Below, piece after piece: positions 34,101 to 46,503 of a stretch of 64,000 nt of DNA. The notes beneath the pieces were generated by a model. That model searched no databases. It saw only the letters and a list, made by a program, of their open reading frames with translations, and was not told where the DNA came from. A program made the translations under genes and the position numbers. This DNA comes from Ganoderma boninense (lineage: Eukaryota; Basidiomycota; Agaricomycetes; Polyporales; Polyporaceae), in NCBI GenBank assembly GCA_002900995.3, contig CM035314.1, positions 1,597,372 through 1,661,371 of the forward strand. Direction: 5' to 3'. Within the stretch, counting starts at the first letter, position 1, and each line of letters starts with the position of its first letter.

Positions 34101-35795
34101 CCCCTTCTTTCAGAAGATCCTATTCAAAGAGCACCGCTAAGCCTTTTGCGCCGAGCTATACATGTCACCGCGCACGTAACTCCCAAGCGGCCAAGATTTC
34201 GAAGACTGCTCCTGATGACTTCTGTTGTACTCAACCCACAGTCGTGTCGCAAGGAGCCCCGCGAGGACCACTCCAGACAAGCATTCATGCCACTTGCTTG
34301 GCCAGAACCTCACATGTCTGACACTGTCGCCGGGCTACTGGCCAAGGAAAGGACTGAGAATTCCAATTATCATTTGTGCTTCCCAGAGCCTAGACGCAAA
34401 GGTCAAGGTTTCTTCGGAAGGAGCTGAAGTCTAGCCTTCGAGCGGAGCAAGGACCTGACCTAAAGCACGGTCGTATGATGTTCCGGACACTGGATGGCGT
34501 TCCGTACGGGGGAGCGCCTGGGGCACCAGATTCAGGCCCCAGGTACTGACCACCATCCCGCCGAGCGTGTCGTGGGTTGGCGACGTTTGGAACTGCGCGC
34601 TTGCTGGGTCTCGATCCTTATGCAGCAGCACGGTCGACACCGTCGGAGGCGGACTGTTCACAGCCACGCACAAAGCGTCCGATTGGTGGGAGAACGCGAC
34701 CACGGGACTGCACACGTTCGTCGCCCAGTTGAATATGGATAAAACTCCCGGGCATTGACCACAATGTTTGGCCACGTATTTAGCAACCGACAGAGTCTGA
34801 GTCTTTGCGACTGTGGCAATCAAGACTCCCAGCGGGGCCAGCGACGGTGGAGGGACCTGTCAGGATCCGAGGACACGAGCGCCTCTCGGAACATGACAGG
34901 ACATCACGTGCCACGACGCGTGGCAGGTGGTCGATAGGAGTCGCGTCGCCGTGCCGAAGTCGCGCCAGTTCGGCACCTCCACATCCTCCACTTGGTGAAG
35001 CCCGAGAACCCGGAGAACACGAAGGAACGGGCCAGAAAGAGTGGATACGAAGCGTGGGCCAATGACAGCAGGTGTAGCGGGTGAAGTTTAACCATGAAAG
35101 ACAAGGAACACGTAAACGCAGCATGTGGGATGACGCCAGGAAGCAGAGGAAGCAAAGGAAGCATAGGAAGGGCGAACTCGGAGGGACTCGGATTCGCATG
35201 GGAGTGGAAGAGAACGAGGACGAGGACGTACATGACGATAAGGACAGTGCTCACGATGACACTGGGCACGCCGCCACCGAGGACGGGGTCCGAGATGACG
35301 GGCAGCGTCTCGTTCACGATCATGTTCGCGAGCAGCAGCGTGACGAGGAGGAGGTGCCCGTTCTTGCGGATGGGCTTGATCTTGTTCGCATATTGCTTCT
35401 GTTTCCTGTTTTGCCACGACCGGGAAGGGTCGTGGGCATATCAGCTATCGTAGTGCGCGCATATACATACGCGTGTGCACTCACGGCGTTCCGCTCACGC
35501 TGAGCACGTTCAGCTGCGTCTCGTCGAGACTCATGTATCCCAGCGTCAGACCGGCAAACAGACCTGACAGGAGGACGAGAATCGGGATGAGACTCGAGAA
35601 GATGATGAATTGGGCGCGGTGGCTTGGGTCGTGGATGTCGCGGCGAGCGAGGGTATGCACGGCGCCGCCACCACCTGCCGCGGAGGGCTGCGGAGAAGAC
35701 GAGTTACGCAGGGAGTCACCATGTTGTGAAGCTAGGCTGAAGAGGAGTTTCTGGAGTAGGGGAACGGGGGTGATGCTGATGTCGGGCGGGACCAT
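31110..35795 (-). CDS. CNNM/Mam3-type DUF21-CBS membrane protein
   Basis: Metal-homeostasis protein. Yeast Mam3 and animal CNNMs act in vacuolar or plasma-membrane Mg/Mn handling. Start is taken at ATG 35793-35795. The DUF21 region includes FIIFSSLIPILVLLSGLFAGLTLGYMSLDETQL, shortened here to key parts GLFAGLTLGYMSLDE, then NGHLLLVTLLLANMIVNE and SDPVLGGGVPSVIVSTVLIV. After a long intron come FAEIIPQSLCTRYGLYFGAKM and IYRRAELKELIAMH. The CBS pair follows (MTPIKDVFML, RIPVYEE, then PLLGILDKFQEGRSHMAIV) and the hallmark PLGIITLEDVLEELIGEEIYDEFD. A roughly 300-residue Ser/Pro-rich cytoplasmic tail ends at 31110. The intron between VLIV and FAEII is about 1.57 kb (33664-35233), far above the 50-70 bp norm here. 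All other junctions are ordinary. The protein looks intact if that intron is spliced. Confidence 0.8.
33664..35233 (-). other. Abnormally long intron in the CNNM-type gene, probable insertion
   Basis: The donor GTACGT (35233 downwards) and the acceptor ending ATGTAG just above 33664 join VLIV to FAEIIPQ in phase, exactly as this conserved membrane region requires. The 1.57 kb between them holds only unrecognised ORFs, for example 34431-34823 on the minus strand (130 codons). I found no clear terminal repeats, so the nature of the inserted DNA is unknown. Confidence 0.55.
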
Positions 35796-36804
35796 TCGAG
35801 GGGTGTGGTGTCTGGAGGACAAGGTGCGCCTGACGCGAGGCGTTGTACTAATACTGGCGAGACGAGCTTATCAGCGGCAACCCCCGACTCTATGCCTCCT
35901 GGTCCAGGCCTGCCGTTCACCTTACTTTTCGGACTTCCTCGGCAGCCAAAGTCCTCTTTGCGGAGTGCAAAGTGGAATTAATGAAGCGGGGATCGCGGAG
36001 TTGTCTCAATTAACCTTTCTGGGCCTCGTGTACAACTCGTGTGCAAGATAAGTAGTTCCGAGTCCGTCCTCCAAATCATCTGACGTTGTCACACTGGAGT
36101 CTGGCACCCAGGGCCTTGCCAGAGCTTGTTGCAAATATTTGCATAGCCATGTGCAAGACACCGATAAGAATTACGTTGGTGGACAAGGGTAGAGACCGAT
36201 AAGCGTTACGGCCGCAGAAAGACCGCAGCTCGATTTAATACTCACCGCACGAACTAGCAGACAGCTGTCTCGTACCCACTTCAATCGTTGATAGGACAAG
36301 CGTGAGTGAAAAATTTACCACGGCAGAAAAACGGTCAGGCACGAGACCATGGCCCCGAGGGTGTAGAGCAATTTCTGTCATTGTGAAGAACCAAAACCTG
36401 TCCGCTACGCCTGCACCAAGTTAGCCAACCTACAGAAGGGTGCACGATCAAGCTGGGAGCAGATGAGATTCCGCACCTGTGCCGTCCTCCATGCGTCGTA
36501 ATAAGTGCGGACGACCCTAAGGCTCGTGCATCCATCCAATCTCGGTGCCGAAGGGGTAATCGTGTGTGGGTCCCATCGCCACCAGATGCGGGGACAGATA
36601 GGGTCGGTCAAGCCGGGGTTGAAAATAGATGCCGCGAAGGTGGAGGTGATCTATCGTAACATTATCTAGAATACAGTCAAGTAGACACAAGTACACAAAC
36701 CCCACGATCAAGATCGAAGCGTACATACCCCACATTGACAGGGCGACATCCGGCACGCAAGGGTCGCGGACTGCCAAGGCAAGAAGACAGAAAATAGCCG
36801 GACC
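35796..36804. other. Intergenic, nothing recognised
   Basis: 1 kb between the CNNM-type gene start and the Nse4 stop codon, with moderate AT content near 36120-36300. It should contain the CNNM promoter and possibly a further 5' exon; no motif is decisive. Confidence 0.4.
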
Positions 36805-38219
36805 TCAGCCATACCACTTCTGGCCTATGCGCATCTCCGACTTAGGTCGCTGCGGGATCATGGGCTCGGTGATGTTGAATACCTCGATCGCGCGCTGGGT
36901 GGGGCGGGAGATAAGGACAATGTCAGCCGCGGCGTTCTCAAGCGGGGAGCATGATAACGGGGTTTGCGGACCTTCCATGTGTTCATGTCAAATTCTAATA
37001 CGAGTTGGTGCTTCAGCAGGCCGTCCTTGTAGTCTTCTTGTGTGGGCTGTTCACATAGCACTGCATAGTAGTGTACTCAGTGGCGCGCCCCGAGTGGGAC
37101 AGACTGGACTAACTTACGTATAACCGGCTCGCCCGTCTTCTCGTCGGTAAAGAAAGCGCACTTGCCATCGCGGATAAGGAACGAAAGATAAAAGAGATTT
37201 TCCACGGACTGCCCAAAGTCGTGTGGGTTGATAACAAATTTGAAAATGTTGACGTTCCCGTCTATCCTGGACAATATCTGCTCGAGCTGCGGGAGTAACA
37301 TCGAAGCAATGCCAAGGATTAACCACAGACGCGTGTAGTAGGCGACTGACGCGACATACCGTTGCGACGTTGGTGGTTGTCTCGTTCTTGGAACGCGTGA
37401 TGTCCTCCTCGTTGATCTCCTGTGGTTTCTTCATGTCCTCCTTGTTCTTCTCAAGCTTTGCCCTCTTCGCCTGCGCTCGCTTCTTCTGTTCGATAGATAA
37501 TGGGCCCAACCTACCTCCCCAATCGTCGTCCGTATCCGAATCGCATTTCACGTCCACACCCAAGCCCGGGTCCACATCAACCTTCTGCACCACACTACGC
37601 GGAAGCACACACGAAACCACGCACATGAAGTCCATAGCAGGCACCCGCCTGCTCTTCGCTAGCGCCCGCCGGCCGATGCGCTCCCAGTCAAGCGGCGCGC
37701 CACCCTCATCATATTCGTCGTCGTCGTCGCCATCCTCGTCGACGACGGCCGGAGAAAAGGGCTTGCGACCGCCCATGTAGGTGATGAGGCGCGCGACGAA
37801 ATCGTCCACATCGAATGCGCCTGAACCGGACTTCATCGCGCGCGCCTTCGCGGCGCTGATTTGAGAGATTTGGACAAGGAGACCTGAGTCGTTTGTGGCC
37901 TCTTGGATTGCTTGCACTAATAGGATAGGTTAAAGGAGGAGAGAAAATGTATCGGGTTCGCGAAGAGAATGAGAGGCACTCGTACCTTCTTGAAAGAGGA
38001 GGTCCGCTCGCCGTAGCTGCTCCGCCACATCCTCCGTGCTGATGTCCTGGTTGTCTGTGAGGAGTTATATGGTTTATTCGGAGGAAAAGATTGCATGAAA
38101 AACATACCATTAAGATGTTGGACGGCACGCCTGTACTTTCTCCTGATGTCGCGCGTCGCCTCAGGATCTTGGTCGGGGTCGTACACCACATCCTGCATCT
38201 CGACGTCTTCTATCGCCAT
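36805..38219 (-). CDS. nse4: Nse4, kleisin subunit of the SMC5/6 complex
   Basis: Bridges the SMC5 and SMC6 heads in the complex that resolves recombination intermediates in the nucleus. Starts at ATG 38217-38219 (AIEDVEMQDVVYDPDQ). Exon 1 has the kleisin-N region (DIRRKYRRAVQHLN); exon 2 continues DISTEDVAEQLRRADLLFQE; exon 3 has VQAIQEATNDSGLLVQISQ and an acidic linker. The conserved C-terminal winged-helix domain is spread over the next exons: INPHDFGQSVENLFYLSFLI and DGLLKHQLVLEFDMNTWK. The last exon, after an intron ending CACCCAG, reads RAIEVFNITEPMIPQR and stops at 36805-36807. Every junction is GT-AG and in phase, and size is normal (about 380 residues). Divergent neighbours give no regulatory hint. 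Confidence 0.9.
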
Positions 38220-39199
38220 GTCTAGAGAGTATCTGTATGACTTGAGGCTCCTGGGGCTGCGGAGAAGAGGGAGAGACGGCGAGGGCAAGGACAATGAGAG
38301 CGAGGGCGCGATGAGGAGGCGAAGACGCGCCGCGTTGCGCGACGCGACCGCGAGCCACGTGACACTTCAGTGGCGTGGAAAGTTTCTGTTTTGGAAGACT
38401 ATTTGTCTCTGTTTACCAACAGCCTCTGATCCTAACATGACCAAATAAGCCTGATTTCGCTGACCGCGCCAAATAATGTCTCCTCGACGTCGATGCCTTC
38501 ATGCTGGCAGCAACACGAGGACAGTCGCATGTCTATATGGCAGTATACGCAGGTATATACGCCCTCAATTTCGCTGTCAATTCGGGACGGGAGGAACTGC
38601 CAGCACGTCGGCCCGAGTCGATTCAGCAATAAGTAAGTACTCCTTTGACTTCATGCATGACATCTTCTATCTAGCATGACAGAAGTGCGTTGATAAATTT
38701 CTCAAAATTTTAAAGGTAGAGGGCTCATTTTCGGGCAGTGCGTTTCTCCAGAATTTCTTGCGGCGATCTTCCAAGGCTTTATCGAGACGCGTGCACAGGC
38801 GATGCCACAGTCAAACAGCAATATTCCTGGGAGCGCCCCCCACCATCTCTGACTACAACTTAGGATGCAACACGGAGATATTTATCTGAAGGAGCCCCAC
38901 CCGAACAAGTATAAGGTACTCATCACGTAGTCACAGCTCATCGTGCGCGGTTTCGCCCGCTCGGTCTTTATGTCCCCGTCTGGGGGCACATCCCTCCATT
39001 CTCGTCTCTCGGCGCCGCACACCTGGAATGCCTTACGATATTATCACTAATATCGTGCAGAGCATATACTAGACGCCCTACCTCAGAGCATGATTTCATC
39101 TTATGGGCCCGATCTCAACGTCTAGCGCATCGTTTATTAGGGCGTTCATCCAGAAGGTCAGCCTCTTCCACCGTATTCATATTCCCTACAGTCTCTCTC
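38220..39199. other. Intergenic, nothing recognised
   Basis: About 1 kb between Nse4 and P450, both transcribed outwards, so both promoters lie here. The first 120 bp (38260-38340) are purine-rich on the plus strand, that is, CT-rich upstream of nse4. No ORF of note. Confidence 0.4.
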
Positions 39200-41584
39200 A
39201 TGGCGCAACTTGTGCTAGTCGGGTCAGGCCTTGCCCTCTACCTCGTATGGCTTCTCGTACGACACTATTTCGCGAGGTCCACATTAGATAAACTTCCAGG
39301 CCCTCTATCCGGTTCCATCATTGCTGGTGCGTAAGATATTGAGTCCTGTTGCTTTCGAAGGCCGAATCTAAGCGTCAACAACAGGGAATATCTTCCAGAT
39401 CTTCAATCATGACCCTTGGAAATTCATTGATGGCCTCATTGAGACCTATGGCCCGCTTTGCAGATGCCACGGCTTCTTTGGTGTGAATTTCTTCCCCGCT
39501 TTACAGTCTTGAATCGCTGTCGACTACGTTGTTTTAGACGAGGACCCTGCACGTTTTTGACCCGAAAGCGATGCACAGCGTCTATGTCAAAGACCAGGAT
39601 AGCTATTATCGAGGAGAGAAGGTCATCAGGCATGTTGCATGCCCAGCATCACATCCCGCGTGGAAGTCTTATCGTATTCGTAGCGTGAATCGACTCCTCG
39701 TCGGCCCGGGCTTACTAGGAACGTATGGTGCTGCCCATAGAAAACAGCGTAGGATGCTGAACCCCGTGTTCTCCGGGGCCCATTTGCGTAGCCTGGCACC
39801 CATGTTCTACGACGTTGCCGATACAGTAAGATAATGTGCTCATTTTGAATTCAGCTCTGATCACTTTACCGCCACAGCTTCGGGAAGCCCTCGAATCCCG
39901 TGTCCAGGACGGGCCCAAGGACCTGGACGTTCTCGCATGGATGGGACGCACTGCGCTCGAGCTCATAGGTCGTGGTGGCCTGGGCTATCCGTTCGACCCT
40001 CTCGTGTCTGACTCCCGGGATGTGTTCACAGAGTCTGTCAAGAAATTTGTGTAGGTGTCCGACGCATGCATATGCTTATACTCGGAGTAGTTCATGCGAT
40101 GCTCTTTCTCCTCTAGACCTGCGGCCGACGATGTTATGTGGATTCAGGAGTTAACCCCGTATCTGTCCTATCTCGGCCCAGTGTGGCTTCGTCGTTTCCT
40201 CCTCCAGCTCGTGCCTATTCCGCGCATTCAGCGGTTGAAGATCATTTCCAACATCGTCACGAAGCGGACGGAGGAGATATACCTTGAGAAGAAAGCCGCG
40301 ATCGAGAGTGGCGACACAGACCTGCTTCACGCCGTGGGAGAGGGCGAGGACATCATGAGCGTTCTGTGTAAGTCCACGCGCATATATGTTATCTTCAAGG
40401 TGATGGAATGCTTATGGCGACTTTGGCAGTGAGGGAGAACATGAAAGCGTCCGAGGAAGACAGGCTCACCGATGAAGAAGTCGTCGCACAAATGGGGTAC
40501 GCATTTCGTCATATTTTCACCCTGGCGTAATTTGACTTCAAAGCTCGGATGTACATAGCACCTTCATAGTTGCCGGCGTCGACACTACCTCAAACGCACT
40601 CTCACGCATCTTGCATCTCCTCTGCTTGGACCCGGCTGTGCAAACTCGGCTTCGCTCTGAGCTCCGCGAAGCCCAAGAGCAATACGGCAAGGAGATCCCG
40701 TACGACGAGCTGTGCGCCCTTACCGTACCTCGACGCGATCTGCCGCGAGACGCTTCGGCTGTGAGGCTCTCTTATTTTTTCCCCATCCCTCGCGCCATAC
40801 CACTGACCGCTGTGACACGTCTAGGTACGCACCAGTCACAATCACCGGCAGGCAGTGGGGTCCTTTCCTCCCACTCACCTATAAGGGTCCGAGCTGACTA
40901 GTGCCTCATTTGCAGAGCGAGGGTCGATACGATTCTTCCGCTCTCTGAACCCGTACGCTGCACTGACGGCACCGTCGTCACGGAGGTGCCCATCCCGAAG
41001 GGCACGACCATCTTCCTCAACCTGCGTGCATGTAACACCAACAAGGCAATATGGGGTGACGACGCGGGGGAGTGGAAGCCGGAGCGGTGGTTGCGGCCTT
41101 TGCCCAAAGCCGTCGAGGACGCGCATATACCCGGGATCTACGCCAATTTGTACGTTTTGTGTCCGTACTCTGAACGATCAACTGGTTTCTCACACAGGGT
41201 ACCCACCAGGATGACTTTCATCACTGGCGGAAATGCGTGCATGTGCGTTCTGTTTCCTACCTATCACGGTCCACGAGAATATGTGTCGTCAGAGTGGGCT
41301 GACCTATGCTCGTTCCTTGCACATGGTATGTCTAGCGGTTTCAAATTCTCTCAGCTGGAAATGAGTGAGTCGCACGCCCCCCTTTCCGTCTGCGGCACAG
41401 GTCCCTCTGCTGACCCAGCATAATCACAGAGGTCGTCCTGTCCATTCTCGTGTCCAACTTCCAGTTCGCGCTCTCGCCAGACAAGCCTGTCTTTTGGAAT
41501 TTTGGAGGCGTTACGTATCCGGTCACAGACCACGCGTCATCGAAGCCCGAGATGCACCTCAACGTTACCCTGGCGTCTCGCTGA
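39200..41584 (+). CDS. Cytochrome P450 with a one-base frame break before the K helix
   Basis: ER-anchored monooxygenase. The N-terminal anchor VGSGLALYLVWLLVRHY is followed by the Pro hinge LPGPLSG. Exons spliced by eye give HVFDPKAMHSVYVKDQD, GTYGAAHRKQRRMLNPVFS (helix C), the I helix IVAGVDTTSNALS, K helix CRETLR and WKPERW. The heme loop is FITGGNAC then IGFKFSQLEM, with the Cys present but Asn where Arg/His is usual. The C-terminus VFWNFGGVTYPV ends at 41584. At 40720-40721 an extra T shifts the frame between DELCAL and PYLDAICRE. Either this copy is a recent pseudogene or the base is an error. At least ten short introns. Substrate unknown; the neighbouring reductase and kinase suggest a specialised-metabolism context. 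Family number not assigned. Confidence 0.8.
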
Positions 41585-42146
41585 GCCTCCTTCGGCTCAG
41601 CCAAATGTACTGTACGGCCAACCCCGCGTTAATATGACATACATACAGACCTCTCTGTTCACTGTGAAGGGTACCGTGCGTGTGTGGAAGTCGTTCAGCT
41701 GTGTGTGGTGGTGGTGCTCCGAGGAGATGCCGAATCAGGCGAAGCTGCAGTCTGAGGAGCAGAGGGCCGGGGAGGATCAGTAGCGACGTTGTTCTATCTG
41801 AATGAGTGCTGTGCCAATGGGGGGATTGAACCTGAAACGTTGGCCAGTATCGGTTTGTAGCGTCAATCACCACATCTCCAGTGGCATGCCGGTACAATCT
41901 CAGTCTATTCGCACTGCAGCACTGACGTCCTGCCAGACCGTTGTTTTGTATTCGCTCAAGTGTGAAACACTGTCGTGAGAAGACTACAAATAATCTATCG
42001 CACTGGCTGTCAATGGCGGCTCGACCCGTATATCGCTCAGCAAGGAATCGGCATTGGTAACAACACAGATGACATGAATGTACAGTCCAAGCCCAAAGCA
42101 TACCGCGAACCACTTCACTTCACTATTCTGCCGAAGAATTCGTCGT
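41585..42146. other. Intergenic, convergent gene ends
   Basis: 560 bp between the P450 stop and the kinase stop on the opposite strand. No gene supported; it presumably holds both 3' untranslated regions. Confidence 0.45.
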
Positions 42147-44953
42147 CTACCCCTCGAGACCAGCCGGCTCCTGGCTCTCGCCAACAGAAGGGAGCCCAGA
42201 GCCCGTATTCGCCCTACGCTTCTTCTGCACGTGCGTGGCATCCTGAGACGAGAGGCCTTGGGAAGAAGAGAAGCCATTGTTCCCGCGAGGCGCCAGTCCC
42301 GCCACCTTGAACAAATCTATCGCGCTCTTCGACAGATGCCGTTTTTTCCACCTCTGGGAGCTGGCAATTTTCGAGAAGAGATCTAAAAGCTCGCGATGAT
42401 CCTGCAAAGTCTTCCTGGCGGGAAGTAGCATGTGAGTCTGTTGGGAGCCTTCGGATCGCTGAGTGTCGTCTTCATCCTCCGAGCTATCCTCATCCTCGTC
42501 ATCGTCTTCATCTTCGTCGGGAGCGATAGCGACTGCGGGGCTATATTTGCGATCGTACGCCTCCTCGTCGATGGTGGCGTAATGTTGTGAATACAGCTGG
42601 GCAAGCCAGTGGAGCACGTCCTGGAGGGTCGAATTGCCTCTAGTCTTGATGAAGGGGTCTGCAGAGCGCATGTAGTTGAACTTGTGGTTGCTTCCCATGT
42701 GGGCACCATCCTCCGGTCGGACCACAGCCTGCTCGTATATGACCGAGACGTCGGCCTTCAGACTGTCAGTCATAGTCGTTCTGTGGAAGCGGAGAATGGA
42801 ATAGTGATAGACGTGGATGAATGACTCGATGTCGTCCGAGACCTCATACGGCTTGCGCGGGTACCTCCCTAGCACGGCCGAGCGGAAGTACCAGGTTCCC
42901 TGATGAAACAGGAATCAGCAGCGGTTTACGGGAGACTCGGCGAACTGGGACGGGCGACGTACCGTGCGGTCAGGCTGCCTCGGTCCCGCATCAGACATAT
43001 GCTCCTTGTACTTGGACAGATCCCAATCACTCAGGATGCCTCTGCGAACAGTCTTGCTGCCCTCCTTGAACTCGTGAATCAGGATGTTGTTGAAGCTAAC
43101 GTCCCGGTGGAGGACTCCAGCCTTCTCCCATGCATCCTTGTGAGCTGCATTCACACAGTCAATACGAATGGACCTATGGAACAACTCGTGGAGATGGACT
43201 CACCCTGTAGAGCATCCCGGAGGAGCTCCGCGAGCTCCCGGAAGTCGCTGAAGTCAGACAGCGGTCGGTACACGTCGGCCATAAGCATACGGTAGTGGCC
43301 GCGGGGATGCTGTGTACGGCCCCCGATCTTGTGGAGCCTCGTCTCTTGGTGGGAGCCATTTGCACAAACCACGTCTTCGAATGCGAGACAGGTCGGGACG
43401 CGTTCAGCAGCCCCACTCTCGCGCAGCCGCTCGTACACCTCGTGCTCCGCAAGGATGCGTTTGTCGGCGTCCTTCACCCTCCAGCAATCCTTCAAGTAAC
43501 GGAGGCACCACGACGTCTTGCCACCTTCTTGCACCTTCTCGAACGCCACGTAGCCCCGCGTGCAACGTCCGAAGAGCGAGTGGGTCGCGAAGGAAGGACG
43601 GCCGACGAAGACCGTCCTGTTCTTGACAGAGAGCTGATGCATCGGCCACTCAAACGACTTCAGTTTCTTGCCCTCTGTCGCTTCGGGGTCCCAGGAGAGG
43701 GCGTAGTAGGCCTGCGCCTGGAGATATGGGCTGTCCTCCTTGTCGGCGTACTCTCGCATGGCGCGGACGTCGGCATCCGCGGCGAGCGTCGCGCTCTCGT
43801 CGAACCCGCGTTCCTTGTTCGACATGCACGCAAGCTTCCAGAAGAAGACGTGAAGCTTCGGGTGGTCGGGAGAGCCGTAAGGGAAAGGTTCCGAGACCAC
43901 TGCGCCCGAGCGGTCGGCGAACACGAGGCGCGCCTGGTTCTTGTAGATGTAGACGGCGAAGAGATGCGTGCGGTGTTGGTGAGCAAGGATCTGGGCAAGG
44001 TACTCGAGGAACTGGCCGAGCGATTTCTCCCCGCCATCGGTGTCGTCGCGCACGAAGCGGGTGGTTGGGTTAGTAAACTCAAACGCACAGGCGGCGTGCT
44101 CGATCTTCGCCTCGAAGAATGCGACGAGATCGCTCCACGATCGGTGGGCGAGCCAGGCCTGATGAGCCTCGTTGCTCTCCTTCTCCTTCTCCGTCTCCAT
44201 CTCCTTCTTCGCCTTCCTCGCTCGTTTTTGCTGCTCTTTGGGAGTGCGCATAAGCACTGTGCCCGTACGCTCGTTGTTGAGGTAGATTCCGATATCGGGC
44301 GTGGTCCCGTAGCTCTGGGACTTGCCCTTTGTACCCTCTTCGAGTGCCTCAGAATCCTCTTCGCCATCCGTGGGCTTCCGCTTGCGGCTGTTGCAATACT
44401 TGGACCCAGCGGAGGTCCGTGGCCGAGAGTCGGAGATGTCGCAGAATCGGATCGTCTCACGCCCACCCTGACGGTCGGCCACCGACTTACCCATCATGCA
44501 CTGCCTCACACTCCCTCAGATCGTGATCGTGAACATGCGGCGAAAATGTGAACCACTCACAATCATCGGCCCTAGGCCCGATTCTCTGGCTACCGTTTTA
44601 AGCTTGTCCTCGTCATAGTATGTGAAGGTTGCCAAGTCTTCAGCGGTTGGCTCACCGCCGCAGTCCAGATAGGTCTTGAACATCTCATCGAGAGACACCT
44701 CGTGTACGTTGTGTTCCATCTTTTCCACACCAGTGTACAACGGGCGGAGGTTCTTGTCTTGCGGAGGCTTAGGTCCGAGTTGAGTGGCGTTGATACCTGG
44801 CCGGGCGGGCGTGTGGTTGTGGTCCATGACATTATTGGCGAGGTTGGTGGGTGTCGCAGGGGGAGTGATATGACCGCGTTCGACGGCATCGGCGTCGTGG
44901 GGAGGGTCGACAGGAGCGGCAGGAAGGGGATCGGGTTGAGAGTGGTTGAGCAT
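42147..44953 (-). CDS. FunK1-type fungal protein kinase
   Basis: Large fungal-specific kinase of the FunK1 group expanded in mushrooms. Starts at ATG 44951-44953. The N-terminal region (to about 44200) is helical, followed by the FunK1 N-lobe region with FRWPMHQLSV-like sequence (SFEWPMHQLSV) and a long insert. The catalytic loop is LHRDVSFNNILI (HRD with Asn four residues on), near 43095. The metal-binding loop reads LSDWDLSK, that is DWD in place of DFG. Then come GTWYFRSAVLGRYPRKPYEVSDDIESF (activation/APE-equivalent region; key residues GTW and SDDIES). The tail is acidic (DEDEDDDEDEDSSEDEDD) and ends at 42147. Introns are short (for example 43190-43140 and 42970-42900). It looks intact, about 800 residues. 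Substrates are unknown for the family. Location beside P450 and reductase genes may be chance. Confidence 0.85.
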
Positions 44954-45483
44954 GATGGTTGAAGTTGTTACTCACGAAGGGGGAGGAAGGAGGCTGTCCT
45001 TTTATATGGGCGGGCTTGGAGAATTATGCGAGGTTCCTTTGTTCGACTAATCAGGACAAAAGCACGCGAGGCAATGGTAGTACTGGCGCCTCTGACCCAA
45101 CGTACCGAGGTCGGGGTGGTTGAAATTTGAGTGTGTTCTGTCATAATCATAATCGAGCCACTTCAGTGCCAACTCAAACATAGAGACGGGTAAGAAGAAA
45201 TGAAGTAGCCTACAGCTGCACGCAATGTAGCTGTGCACGGACGGTGCCCTCGCTGGTTGGATTCTGGCGACTGGTTGGGTTCTGTGGTTGAACCACTGCT
45301 TGAAGCCTGGCGCTCGATCATTGTTGTCACGCGCGCCATCGATGTCTTCAAACTCCGCTCTAGCGCCTTTGTGTACATTCAGACTCAGCTCCCGCATGCG
45401 TTGGAGTTCTGGGTGAGTCGACGTGTCTTCTCTTATGACCGCTTTGTGGTAACATATCCTGTACGTCGAAAATCAGAGAGGAC
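44954..45483. other. Intergenic, nothing recognised
   Basis: Kinase promoter region and left flank of the P450 remnant; no supported ORF. Confidence 0.4.
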
Positions 45484-46503
45484 TTGAATGCCTCCAAAGA
45501 AGACAGCCTTTCGGAGGTCTTGGCTCAAATGGGGTGCGCATTTTGCTTCTCTTTCATCTGAGTACCCTCGACTGACCCTCCCCGACCAGTCTGACGATCA
45601 GAAACAACACGTCCATCCTCGCCGGCGTGGATACGACCTCGGATACCTTTCCGGGACCACCCACCTTCTCCGTATGAACGTTTGGAAAACGACGTGCTAA
45701 TCCAGCTGCGTGCCTACGACCAGCTGCGACCTGCGATACCCACACGTACCTCGATGCCATCTATCATGAGGCGCTCCGCCTGCCAGTGTCAGCCTTACCT
45801 CCCATGACCTTCGATCGCCCGCTTAACTGACCGCCGGGACGCACACAGGTATGCATGCCCTGGTCAGTGTCAACGGCGCACAGGGAGCTTACCTCCTCTA
45901 TTACTTGCTCAAGACGACCGCGCTCCAGCTAATTCATTTTTTCTTTCCCAGAGCAATGGGTCGACGTGGTCGTCACTGTTCCAGTTTTCTCAATCTGTGC
46001 GGGTGCAACACGAACAAGGCGATCTGACGCGGGGATGCGAGGGGGCAGAAACAGAAACAGTGGCTCAAGCCGCTGCCCATAGCCACCCAGGACGCGCATG
46101 TCCCGGGAATCTATGCCAATTGGTACGTTTCTCGTCGTCCTTTAATTCCCATGCAAGGTGGCTGACGCAAGGTATGCAACAGGATGACTTTCATCAGCGG
46201 TGACAACGGGTGCATGTGAGTCCTTCGTCACCTAGTGGACTCGTTCTAAGCTGACCCATTATATTCAGCAGTTGCGAATTCTCTCCGCTTGAATTGAGTG
46301 CGTTGGGCGATCCTCGTCCAAGTTTGGTGTGCTCCGTCTTGTGACAATCGGCATCCTCAGAGATCGTCCTTGCCACTCGTGTTGAACATCGAGTTCGCGC
46401 CCACCTCTTCCAGCACGATCTTGTGGAACTTCACAGGAATCTCGTACCCGTTCGCCGACCACGCATCCTCGAAGCCCACGATGGCCATCCATGTCAGAAT
46501 CGG
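45484..46503 (+). pseudogene. Decayed, 5'-truncated cytochrome P450 paralogue
   Basis: Fragments of a close relative of the P450 at 39200-41584 appear in the correct order. An exon end matching SLSEVLAQMG is followed by ILAGVDTTS (I helix), YLDAIYHEALRLP (K helix), CGCNTNKAI and PLPIATQDAHVPGIYAN. FISGDNGCM (degenerate heme loop) and LWNFTGISYPFADHASS (C-terminus) complete it. The N-terminal half is missing. A TGA follows CNTNKAI, frame changes occur around the I and K helices, and the heme loop has lost a Gly. Intron positions match the upstream copy, so this is a segmental duplicate and not a retrocopy. Clearly non-functional. Confidence 0.85.

Noticed and set aside
41565..42113. 182-codon minus-strand ORF between P450 and kinase
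   Set aside because: No family resemblance, partly opposite the P450 3' end; treated as non-coding.
43295..44551. 418-codon plus-strand ORF
   Set aside because: Antisense of the FunK1 kinase coding sequence; no motif, Leu/Val/Arg-rich as expected for a GC-rich shadow.
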